This document shows, piece by piece, positions 26,842 through 34,457 of a stretch of DNA of 64,000 nt. The stretch is from JAHEDT01 sp963825615 (GTDB lineage Bacteria; Desulfobacterota; Desulfuromonadia; Desulfuromonadales; BM103), in the NCBI GenBank assembly GCA_963825615.1, contig CAWGTV010000003.1, positions 496,001-560,000 of the forward strand, written 5' to 3'. Position 1 is the stretch's first letter. The number at the start of each line of letters is the position of its first letter. The notes under the pieces are model-generated. The model made no database searches, was not told the origin of the DNA, and saw nothing but the letters and a program-made list of their open reading frames with translations. Made by a program: the position numbers and the translations under genes.

Positions 26842-27648
26842 ATGGTTAATACATTGCAGAAGGGGATGATCCATCACCGGACGATCAAGGGGATGTCACA
26901 GATGGAGTATTTCGTCTACATCCCGGAATCGCATCAGGGCGGAAACAAAATCCTCTACACCATCCACGGCATATCACGCAATGCCAAAGAACATATCCAG
27001 GGGTTCATTGCCCAGGCGGAACGACACGGCGCAATCCTCGTCGCGCCGCTCTTTGCAAAAGAACATTTCCCCCGCTACCAGCAGCTCGGCACCAATGTCC
27101 AGCAGGAACGCGCGGACATGGCCTTCGATCATCTGCTCCAGGATGCCCACGAGTGGCTGGGGACAGCACCGGCACCGATGCGCATGTTCGGCTTTTCCGG
27201 CGGCGGCCAGTTTGTCCACCGGTATGCCATGTTTTATCCGAAACGCGTCGCCAGGATGGTGCTCGCAGCACCGGGCTGGTACACCTTTCCGGATCCTGAG
27301 CGCAGATACCCCTATGGACTGAAATCGACCAATGACTGGCCGCAACTATCCTTCAGCCTGGAGAAATTCCTGCCAATCCCCACTCTGGTCATGACGGGGG
27401 AGCAAGACGACCTGCGCGACAAGGACCTCAACATGGCCCGTGAAATCGATTCCTTTCAAGGGCTGAACCGGATTGAGCGGGCCGAGCGTTGGGTCGGCGC
27501 CAATCGTAACTTGGCACGCTCCTATGACATCGCCGCCGACTTTCTCCTGGAAAGCGTGCCCAATGCCAACCATGCCTACGAGAGCTACTTGGCACACCCG
27601 CCTTTCGCTGAGCAAATCTTCGATTTTCTCTTTGAGGATCGCAAATAA
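26842..27648 (+). CDS. Alpha/beta-hydrolase, third gene of the NTPase-ABC operon
   Basis: 268 residues, no signal peptide. The nucleophile is in MFGFSGGGQFVHR (GxSGG), the acid is probably in MTGEQDDLRDKDL and the His in ANHAYESY. KILYTIHGISRNAKEH forms the oxyanion strand. Members are esterases, lipases or peptidases; this resembles poly-hydroxyalkanoate or phospholipase-type hydrolases only loosely. ATG 26842 has GGGAG seven bases upstream. The gene closes the operon and ends at a terminator, so it probably acts on the molecule that the ABC protein moves. Confidence 0.78.
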   Translation: MVNTLQKGMIHHRTIKGMSQMEYFVYIPESHQGGNKILYTIHGISRNAKEHIQGFIAQAERHGAILVAPLFAKEHFPRYQQLGTNVQQERADMAFDHLLQDAHEWLGTAPAPMRMFGFSGGGQFVHRYAMFYPKRVARMVLAAPGWYTFPDPERRYPYGLKSTNDWPQLSFSLEKFLPIPTLVMTGEQDDLRDKDLNMAREIDSFQGLNRIERAERWVGANRNLARSYDIAADFLLESVPNANHAYESYLAHPPFAEQIFDFLFEDRK

Positions 27649-27679
27649 AAAAGCCACCATTCATCAGGTGGGCTTTTTG
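27647..27679. terminator. Bidirectional terminator between convergent genes
   Basis: A6GCC-ACC stem pairing with GGT-GGGC-T5 around an eight-base loop, one bulged base. It lies between the hydrolase and the convergent repeat protein. Confidence 0.75.
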
Positions 27680-27696
27680 ACGATAGTCTCCGCCAG

Positions 27697-28485
27697 TTAT
27701 TTAAAGGTCTTGCCCGCAGTGAACTTGCGATAGCTGACGCTGTGCTGGTGCTGACCGTTCTTCTTGACGATGTATTTCTTGAACTCGCCATCTTCCTTGA
27801 CGATAATCCGGCATTTTTCCTGGAGGTCTTCCATCTGCAGGCAGATTCTCCCGCTGTTGTTGACTCGCCATTTACCAAAGCGTTTTTCGCCGTGCTGCAG
27901 CTGTTCGAGAGTGCCGTCCGGGTTGTAATAAGTCTCGCTGATACGCCCTTTGCCGGCGGTCACAGATTCAAAGGTCTTGCCCGAAAACAGCTCGATTACT
28001 TCCGTCTTATTCAGCGTTCCCACAGGCAGGAGCGGTTCTTTTGACAGCTTCGCCAGGTGCTTGCCCTTCTGGAATACGCCATAGGTCAGCTCGTAACGAT
28101 GGTTGCCGTCTTTTTTAACGGCATATTGCTGGTACTTCGCGCCCTGCTTGACAATGATCCGGCAATCGCGCCCGGAGCTTGCCAGGTCGATACAAAGACG
28201 ACCGTCTTCGCGGATATCCCAGGTACCGCTCTCCTGGAAGCCGTCACGCACCTGGGTCAGTTGTCCATCCGGACCAAAGAAGAAGACCAGCTCCTGATCC
28301 TTCCCTTCTACCGTTGCGCCGACGGTGTTGCCTGAGAAAAGGGGCCCTATCTGGGCGGCATCAAGCACACCTTGCGGCAGGTCAATCGCTGCACGACTTG
28401 CCTTGTCTGCCGCGGGAGATAGGGCTGGTACAAGCATAAAAACCGCAAGGATGGCCGCGGTAAACAGAGTCGTAAAGCGATTCAT
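27697..28485 (-). CDS. Secreted protein with two tandem DUF995-like repeats
   Basis: 262 residues. Signal peptide of about 30 residues (PALSPAADK end). Two copies of a roughly 100-residue unit follow: each begins LFSGNTV or LFSGKTF, has a GTW or GKW strand, GRLCIDL or GRICLQM, a Cys pair spaced alike (C...CRIIVK), and YAVKKDGNHRYEL or YIVKKNGQHQHSV. The Cys in each unit may form a disulfide. The units resemble the DUF995-type beta-barrel fold; function unknown. The start at 28485 follows AGGAG by 7 bases. Confidence 0.65.
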   Translation of the reverse strand: MNRFTTLFTAAILAVFMLVPALSPAADKASRAAIDLPQGVLDAAQIGPLFSGNTVGATVEGKDQELVFFFGPDGQLTQVRDGFQESGTWDIREDGRLCIDLASSGRDCRIIVKQGAKYQQYAVKKDGNHRYELTYGVFQKGKHLAKLSKEPLLPVGTLNKTEVIELFSGKTFESVTAGKGRISETYYNPDGTLEQLQHGEKRFGKWRVNNSGRICLQMEDLQEKCRIIVKEDGEFKKYIVKKNGQHQHSVSYRKFTAGKTFK

Positions 28486-28582
28486 AGTCATACTCCTGTC
28501 CTTGTAGTGAGACACAACCTAAGTTAAAGCAGAGTCATTCTATCATAAATGCTTGCAGAAAAAGCACCAAGCAAGTAACTCT

Positions 28583-29473
28583 CTAGACGCTGAGCTCACC
28601 GTGGGTGCGGTTCTGGCCCCGGCCCTCAACCGCTGCCCGGATCTCCTCGACACAGCGATACGGGATCTTCAGGTTGCCCCGGCCGATGCCCATGGCGACA
28701 CCGCCCTTCAGCGGTTGGTGATAATCGGAGCCGCCGGTCACGATCAGTCCCTTCCTGCGCGCCATAGTGATGTAACGATCAATGCCATCATTGCTGGTAC
28801 CGGAGCAGTAGGCTTCCAGGCCATCGAGGCCCAGGGCCATGAGCTCATCAAGCAGTTGCGGCAAATGTTCATCGGCGACATCGATAAAGGGCGGATGAGC
28901 GAGCACCGCACACCCGCCGGCATGGTGAATCAGGCAAATCGCCTCGTCCAAGGGGAAGAAGCGTTTCGGTTCGTTGCAGGGGACCAAATAGCGGTTGAAG
29001 GCTTCATCCATATCACGCACATAACCGAGTGCAACCAGCGTCTGTCCGATATGCGGACGGCCAAGAGTGCCGCCGGCCCGTCTTTTGACCTCGGCAAAGT
29101 CGAGGGGTTGACGACCATCGGCAGAAAGCTGCCGATTGATATTCACCAGAATGCGTTCACTGCGCCCGGTGCGGAAATCCCTGAACTCGCCAAGAGCCTT
29201 TTTGAGCTTGGCGTTGTTGTAATCAAAAGCATAGCCGAGCAGGTGTACGTCGCACAGCTCATGCCACTGGACCGAAAGCTCCACCGCCGGCAGGACCTCG
29301 ACGCCATACTTGTGCCCGGCTTCGAGAGCTTCCGGGATGCCGTCCACATTGTCGTGGTCGGCCAGGGCGATCGCCCGCAAACCGATGGAGGCCGCTTCGG
29401 CAACCAGCTCGGTCGGAGTCCGAACCCCGTCGGAAAAAGTGCTGTGGAGATGCAGGTCAACCAGGTCTTTCAT
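28583..29473 (-). CDS. PHP-domain phosphoesterase (YciV/TrpH/RNase AM type)
   Basis: 296 residues, PHP fold with metal-binding blocks DLHLHSTFSDG, ALADHDNVDG, VELSVQW and TGGSDYHQP. E. coli YciV (RNase AM) of this family dephosphorylates 3',5'-nucleotides and trims rRNA 5' ends. The start ATG 29473 precedes the canonical DLHxHxxxSDG. A REP-like repeat lies upstream. Confidence 0.88.
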   Translation of the reverse strand: MKDLVDLHLHSTFSDGVRTPTELVAEAASIGLRAIALADHDNVDGIPEALEAGHKYGVEVLPAVELSVQWHELCDVHLLGYAFDYNNAKLKKALGEFRDFRTGRSERILVNINRQLSADGRQPLDFAEVKRRAGGTLGRPHIGQTLVALGYVRDMDEAFNRYLVPCNEPKRFFPLDEAICLIHHAGGCAVLAHPPFIDVADEHLPQLLDELMALGLDGLEAYCSGTSNDGIDRYITMARRKGLIVTGGSDYHQPLKGGVAMGIGRGNLKIPYRCVEEIRAAVEGRGQNRTHGELSV

Positions 29474-29517
29474 ACTGTCACCGGGCTTTCAATTGGAACT
29501 TTTGATTATGTTAACAT

Positions 29518-29614
29518 AAAGCGTGGCGCGTGGCGTGTGACGAGAAAAAGCAGGTGGTTAGATTTGTTGTGTAAAAAATTCGCGTCCCGCGCTACGCGGG
29601 ACGCGCCACGCTTT
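29518..29614. repeat. REP-like inverted repeat, copy 2
   Basis: Perfect 14-bp arms aaagcgtggcgcgt (29518-29531) and acgcgccacgcttt (29601-29614), 69 bases apart. Inside, 29581-29605 is itself an 11-bp palindrome (cgcgtcccgcg / cgcgggacgcg around cta). The arms match the other copies. Confidence 0.65.
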
Positions 29615-29680
29615 AACATTGACATCCCCTGCCGGGCATGTTTCCATTTATGCGACATCTAAGCCCTGCAACTGGACACC

Positions 29681-30643
29681 ATGAGCACACTTCTCGAAGT
29701 CAGCAACCTGAAAACCTTTTTCTTCTCCGGCGAGGGGCTGGTCAAAGCCATTGCCGGCATAGATTTTACCATCGACCGGGGAGAGACCCTGGCCTTGGTC
29801 GGCGAATCCGGCTGCGGAAAATCGATGACCGCGCTCTCCCTGCTACGTCTGGTTCCCGAACCAGGGCGCATCGTCGAGGGCGACATCCGATTCGATGGTC
29901 TCGACCTGCTGCACATGCCTGCAGAGGAAATCCGCCGGGTTCGCGGCAACCGCATCGGCATGATCTTCCAGGAACCGATGACCTCGCTCAACCCGGTCTT
30001 CCGCGTCGGTGACCAGATCATGGAGAGCCTGCAGCTGCATCGCGGCAAGAACAAACATGAGGCCGCCGAAATCGCCGCCGAACTGCTGCACAAGGTTGGC
30101 ATCCCGGCAGCACGGCAACGCCTCAATGATTACCCGCACCAACTCTCCGGCGGCATGCGCCAGAGGGTCATGATTGCCATGGCGCTTTCCTGCAACCCAC
30201 AGCTGCTGATCGCCGATGAGCCGACCACGGCGCTTGACGTCACCATCCAGGCGCAGATCATGGCCCTGCTCGGCCAGATCAAGGCAGAACGCAACATGGC
30301 CACCCTGCTGATCACCCACGACCTCGGCGTGGTCGCCGAGAACGCCGATCGGGTGGCTATCATGTACGCCGGACTGATCCTCGAGACTGCAAACGTCAAG
30401 GACCTCTACCAGGACCCGCAGCACCCTTACACCCGGGGGTTGTTGGCTTGCATCCCAAGGGTCGGTGAGCACAAAAAACGCCTGGTCCCCATTGAAGGGA
30501 GCGTCCCCAGAGCCGGAGCTCCTGCCGAGGGGTGCTCTTTCCTGGAACGCTGCCCCGAAGCTTACGCCCCGTGCCGTGGGCAACTTCCATCCCTCAAGGA
30601 AGTGCAACCAGGACACTGGGTGCGCTGCTGGCAGGTGCAATGA
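29681..30643 (+). CDS. Oligopeptide/dipeptide ABC transporter ATP-binding protein, OppD/DppD type
   Basis: 320 residues. Walker A GESGCGKS, signature LSGGMRQRVMIAMAL, Walker B LLIADEPTTALDV, H-loop LITHDLGVV, and the oligopeptide-type C-terminal Cys domain (about 275-320, CSFLERCPEAYAPC; a [4Fe-4S]-binding region in characterised relatives). Works with the next gene, whose start overlaps its stop by 4 bases (ATGA). No permease or solute-binding gene is in the window. Confidence 0.92.
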   Translation: MSTLLEVSNLKTFFFSGEGLVKAIAGIDFTIDRGETLALVGESGCGKSMTALSLLRLVPEPGRIVEGDIRFDGLDLLHMPAEEIRRVRGNRIGMIFQEPMTSLNPVFRVGDQIMESLQLHRGKNKHEAAEIAAELLHKVGIPAARQRLNDYPHQLSGGMRQRVMIAMALSCNPQLLIADEPTTALDVTIQAQIMALLGQIKAERNMATLLITHDLGVVAENADRVAIMYAGLILETANVKDLYQDPQHPYTRGLLACIPRVGEHKKRLVPIEGSVPRAGAPAEGCSFLERCPEAYAPCRGQLPSLKEVQPGHWVRCWQVQ

Positions 30644-31638
30644 TGGCGGTTCTGCTCTCTGTTGAAGACTTGCGCAAAACATTCAAGGTCAACGCTAATC
30701 GTCCCGGAGCCCCGAAACAGAAGCTAAGGGCGGTAGACGGAGTCTCTTTTGAGCTGATCTCCGGCGAGACCCTCGGTTTGGTCGGTGAATCCGGGTGCGG
30801 CAAATCAACCATCGGTAGGCTGCTGCTACGCCTGATCGAGCCGGACAGCGGCACGATTCGCTTCGACGGCAAGCTGGTCACCGGCATGCCCAAGCAAGAG
30901 CTGACCGCCTTGCGCCGCGATATGCAGATCATCTTCCAGGACCCCTACTCATCGCTCAATCCGCGCATGCGCGTCGGCGAGATCATCGGCGAACCGCTGG
31001 TGGTGCATGGACTGGCGAAAGGTCGCGAAATCAGGGAGCAGGTAATCACACTGATGAACAAGGTCGGTCTTTCCGCCGAGCATTACGATCGTTACCCGCA
31101 CGAATTCTCCGGTGGCCAGCGCCAGCGCATCGGCATCGCTCGCACCCTAGCGGTGCAGCCGCGACTGGTGGTTGCCGATGAGCCGGTCTCGGCCCTCGAC
31201 CTATCGATCCAGGCCCAGATCGTCAACCTGCTCAAGGACTTGCAGGAAGAATTCGGGCTAACCTACCTCTTCATCTCCCACGACCTCGGTGTCATCGAAC
31301 ATGTCTGCGACCGGGTGGCGGTTATGTACCTGGGACGGATCGTTGAGATAGCCGATGCCGAGCAGCTGTACCTGAGACCGCGCCACCCCTACACCGAGGC
31401 ACTGCTCAACGCTGTGCCGATTCCCGACCCGAATAGGCATCGGCAGAAACAGCTCTTGAGCGGCGAGATACCGTCTCCGATCAACCCTCCGACGGGCTGC
31501 CATTTCCATCCGCGCTGCCCCTACGCTCAGGAGATCTGCCGTATGGAATATCCGCCACTGGTTGAGCAAACGGGCGGACATCAGGCGGCCTGCCATTTCA
31601 GCGGCGAAGTCGGGCGGTTTCGCCAGGTTGCAACCTAA
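30640..31638 (+). CDS. Oligopeptide/dipeptide ABC transporter ATP-binding protein, OppF/DppF type
   Basis: 332 residues starting at the ATG that overlaps the upstream stop; longer upstream frame is out of register with the family. Walker A GESGCGKST, signature FSGGQRQRIGIARTL, Walker B LVVADEPVSALDL, H-loop FISHDLGVI and the C-terminal oligopeptide domain with CHFHPRCPYAQEIC. It pairs with OppD as a heterodimer powering peptide uptake. Confidence 0.93.
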   Translation: MMAVLLSVEDLRKTFKVNANRPGAPKQKLRAVDGVSFELISGETLGLVGESGCGKSTIGRLLLRLIEPDSGTIRFDGKLVTGMPKQELTALRRDMQIIFQDPYSSLNPRMRVGEIIGEPLVVHGLAKGREIREQVITLMNKVGLSAEHYDRYPHEFSGGQRQRIGIARTLAVQPRLVVADEPVSALDLSIQAQIVNLLKDLQEEFGLTYLFISHDLGVIEHVCDRVAVMYLGRIVEIADAEQLYLRPRHPYTEALLNAVPIPDPNRHRQKQLLSGEIPSPINPPTGCHFHPRCPYAQEICRMEYPPLVEQTGGHQAACHFSGEVGRFRQVAT

Positions 31639-31963
31639 CCGGCACATCAGGACCGCTCCAAAACTGCGACCAGGTGCTGCTCAAAATCGTGCAATCATAC
31701 CTCTTCAAGAATCATCTGCGTCCCGCTGTTTCGGTCACGTGCTTTTTTGTGAAATGTGTAGACCTGGCCCCTATCCTCTTGCCGCCGGTGCCAATAGCTT
31801 CCAATCGTTTCAAATCAGGAACAAAAGATTGCCTGGATAATTATGGAACTGCTATAAAATTAAAGATTGAAATCTAGCGTCGCTGCGCGGGCACGTCGAA
31901 CAAACCAAAACAATCTGGAGTCTTCTCCACGACCGACACCCTTTCGGGAAGAAAAGGATTACA
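31639..31963. other. Gene-free region after the OppDF pair
   Basis: 325 bases with no credible gene. A possible promoter for the hydrolase downstream is TTGCCT-N18-TATAAA, ending near 31860. No hairpin terminator with a U-run was found after the oppF-type gene. Confidence 0.4.
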
Positions 31964-32512
31964 ATGCACTGCCTGATCCTGGTTGATCTGCAAAACGACT
32001 ATTTCTCCGGCGGCCGGATGGAATTGGTTGGCATGGCACAGGCTGCCGCTAACGCACAACGGATGCTGAACGCCTTCAGGGAGCAAAGCGCTCCCGTTGT
32101 GCACGTTCAACACATCTCCGCCCAGCCGAGCGCGACGTTCTTCCTGCCGGGGAGCGTCGGGGTGGAAATCAACGCTGCGGTTGCACCGCAAGCCGGTGAA
32201 GCGGTGGTGGTCAAACACTTCCCCAACAGTTTTCGCGACACTGCCCTGCAGGAGATCTTGCAGGACCGGGGGACAAAAGATCTCGTCATCTGTGGTGCCA
32301 TGAGCCACATGTGCATCGATGCGACGGTCCGCGCGGCGTTCGACCTCGGCTTCAACTGCGCGGTCGCCGAAGATGCCTGTGCGACGCGGGACCTGTCCTT
32401 CAATAACGGCCTCGTCATGGCGGCTGATGTGCATGCCGCCTTCATGGCGGCACTCTCCGCCGTGTACGCCAAGGTGACGACCACGGAAGTCATCCTGCAA
32501 AGCAGGAGCTAG
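31964..32512 (+). CDS. Isochorismatase-family cysteine hydrolase
   Basis: 182 residues. The catalytic triad is visible: Asp in LILVDLQNDYF, Lys in VVVKHFPNSF and Cys in CGAMSHMCIDATVRAA. Family members include nicotinamidases and isochorismatases; the C-terminal pattern fits the broad 'cysteine hydrolase' group and no specific substrate can be given. The gene is alone, 21 bases before a short frame (32533) with a good ribosome site. Confidence 0.88.
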   Translation: MHCLILVDLQNDYFSGGRMELVGMAQAAANAQRMLNAFREQSAPVVHVQHISAQPSATFFLPGSVGVEINAAVAPQAGEAVVVKHFPNSFRDTALQEILQDRGTKDLVICGAMSHMCIDATVRAAFDLGFNCAVAEDACATRDLSFNNGLVMAADVHAAFMAALSAVYAKVTTTEVILQSRS

Positions 32513-32532
32513 CCAAAGAAGGAGAACGGTAC

Positions 32533-32601
32533 ATGCGCAGTCAAGTGCTGCTGACCGGCACGATGAAATACGTTATCAACAAGCACTATCTTCTGTCATG
32601 A
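32533..32601 (+). CDS. Possible 22-residue peptide
   Basis: A frame of 22 codons (MRSQVLLTGTMKYVINKHYL start) preceded by AGAAGGAGAACGGT, a strong ribosome site. It follows the hydrolase by 20 bases. The sequence matches no peptide I know and may be the truncated head of a longer lost gene. Confidence 0.2.
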   Translation: MRSQVLLTGTMKYVINKHYLLS

Positions 32602-32676
32602 ATGTCGAGCGCTACTCGTATTGGCGCGACAATTCATCACCGGAATGCGTAGCGACTAATCAGAGGAGACATGATC

Positions 32677-33162
32677 ATGCCGAGTTTTGACGTTGTGTTC
32701 AAAGTTGACATGCAGGAGGTCGATAATGCTGTCAATCTGGCCCGCAAGGAGATCGGCCAGCGCTTCGACTTCAAGGGAACGCATAACGAGATCGATCTGG
32801 AAAAGGAGGCCATCGTCATCCTCGCCGCCGACGACTACAAGCTAACCGCGGTGGTCGACATCCTGCGCGGCAAACTGGCGCGCCGCAACGTGTCCCCAAC
32901 CTGTCTCGAATTCGGCAAGAAGGAGCCGGCCTCGCACGGCGCCATGCGCCAGCGCATCACTTTGCTCCAGGGGATCGACAAGGAACGCGGCAAAGAGATC
33001 GTCAAGGTGATCAAGGAGAGCAAGGTCAAGGTCCAGGCGCAGATCATGGATGACCAGGTCCGCGTGAGCGGCAAGAAGATCGACGATCTGCAGGAGGTCA
33101 TTCAGCTGCTCAAAGGGCAGGATTTCGGCATCGACCTGCAGTTCGTCAACATGCGTAGTTGA
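32677..33162 (+). CDS. yajQ: YajQ family nucleotide-binding protein
   Basis: 161 residues of two RNP-like folds. MPSFDVVFKVDMQEVDNAVNLA and RFDFKGTHNEID are the conserved N-terminal blocks, and VRVSGKKIDDLQEVIQLLKG the C-terminal one. Xanthomonas YajQ binds c-di-GMP and GTP. ATG 32677 is 8 bases after GAGGAG; the ATG two codons upstream is too close. Fits a c-di-GMP-rich genome (HD-GYP and PilZ genes here). Confidence 0.93.
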   Translation: MPSFDVVFKVDMQEVDNAVNLARKEIGQRFDFKGTHNEIDLEKEAIVILAADDYKLTAVVDILRGKLARRNVSPTCLEFGKKEPASHGAMRQRITLLQGIDKERGKEIVKVIKESKVKVQAQIMDDQVRVSGKKIDDLQEVIQLLKGQDFGIDLQFVNMRS

Positions 33163-33254
33163 ACTCTAGGACGCGACAATGAAATGCCCGGGAAGGCATC
33201 TCCTCCCGGGCGCCTATCCCTTCACAACCAGCACGCAAAACACCCTGCCGCGCT

Positions 33255-34286
33255 CTAGCCCTTAGGCCTACAACTTTTCACCGCCTCTCCGAACATCTCG
33301 ACCACCTTCGCAATGTCTTCGTCGGCAATATCGAGGTGGGTGACCAAGCGCAGTTGGCCATAGCCGCCGACCAGGATGCCGCGCTCCTTGAGGAAGGCTA
33401 TATATTGCGACTTCAGCTCTGGGGAGACGCTAACGAAAAGCATATTGGTGGCCACTGCTGCCGGATCGACCGCAAGCCCGGGGATCGACGCCAGCCCTTC
33501 GGCCAGCTGCAGGGCACGGCGATGATCGTCGGCCAGGCGTTCGACATGATGCTCCAAGGCATGAATCCCGGCCGCGGCCAGAATCCCGGCCTGGCGCATG
33601 CCGCCGCCGGCCATCTTGCGCCAGCGGTGGGCGCGGTCGATGAACGCACGCGTGCCGGCCAGAATTGATCCGGCCGGAGCCCCCAGCCCCTTGGAGAGAC
33701 AAAACGAGACCGAGTCGTAGTGACGGGTAATCGCCGAGAGTGACACCTGCTGACTGACCGCCGCGTTGAACACGCGTGCGCCATCGAGATGCAGGCTAAG
33801 TCCATGTTGACAGGCAAAGCCAGCCGCCCGGGCCTGATAATCCAGGGGCAGGACCTTGCCGGACTGGGTGTTTTCGAGACAGAGCAGACGGGTGACGGCA
33901 AAATGGTGGTCGTTCGGCTTGATCATGGCAGCGACCCTTGACAGGTCAAGCGAACCATCGGCTTCGAAGTCGAGCGGCTGCGGTTGCACACCTCCGAAGA
34001 CCGCTGCCCCGCCCGCTTCATAGCGGTAGCAGTGGGCCTGTTGACCGGCGATGTACTCTTCGCCACGCTGGCAGTGCGTCAAGATCGCCAGAAGGTTGCC
34101 CTGGGTACCGCTTGGCACGAACAGCGCCGCCTCTTTGCCGGCCAATTGCGCGGCCAGTTCCTGCAGACGATTGACGGTCGGATCTTCGCCGTAGACGTCG
34201 TCCCCCACCTCGGCGACAAGCATGGCGTGGCGCATGGCATCCGTCGGCCTGGTCACCGTGTCGCTGCGCAGATCAATGATATTCAT
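33255..34286 (-). CDS. ltaE: Low-specificity L-threonine aldolase
   Basis: 343 residues, full length. LRSDTVTRPTDAMRHAM and GDDVYGEDPTVNRLQ are the PLP fold-type I threonine-aldolase hallmark, and SFCLSKGLGAPAGSIL holds the Lys that binds PLP. It cleaves L-threonine to glycine and acetaldehyde. GGGAGGTG lies just before ATG 34286. The gene is convergent with yajQ and divergent from the sigma-54 regulator. Confidence 0.95.
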   Translation of the reverse strand: MNIIDLRSDTVTRPTDAMRHAMLVAEVGDDVYGEDPTVNRLQELAAQLAGKEAALFVPSGTQGNLLAILTHCQRGEEYIAGQQAHCYRYEAGGAAVFGGVQPQPLDFEADGSLDLSRVAAMIKPNDHHFAVTRLLCLENTQSGKVLPLDYQARAAGFACQHGLSLHLDGARVFNAAVSQQVSLSAITRHYDSVSFCLSKGLGAPAGSILAGTRAFIDRAHRWRKMAGGGMRQAGILAAAGIHALEHHVERLADDHRRALQLAEGLASIPGLAVDPAAVATNMLFVSVSPELKSQYIAFLKERGILVGGYGQLRLVTHLDIADEDIAKVVEMFGEAVKSCRPKG

Positions 34287-34405
34287 GTCCACACCTCCCA
34301 CTCAAACACGTCTATCTCCGGAACGATATCATTTCAACTGCTGGAGGGCAAAGCTTTAGGGCTTTACATCTTTTAAGCCATTCTTTCACTGCAATTGACA
34401 GCGAC

Positions 34406-34421
34406 GTGCCACAAATGGCAC
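34406..34421. promoter_or_regulatory. Dyad GTGCC-N6-GGCAC before the sigma-54 regulator gene
   Basis: gtgccacaaatggcac is a perfect dyad 37 bases before the start of the regulator. The same dyad occurs at 36781-36796, and a one-mismatch form at 36847-36862. Its position suggests autoregulation; identity as this protein's own site is inferred. Confidence 0.55.
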
Positions 34422-34457
34422 AATGCAACGCAAATTTGTTGTCAGTAAGGGATGTCC

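Noticed and set aside
33186..33211. gcccggga/tcccgggc hairpin after yajQ as terminator
   Set aside because: No U-run follows; it may be a simple palindrome.
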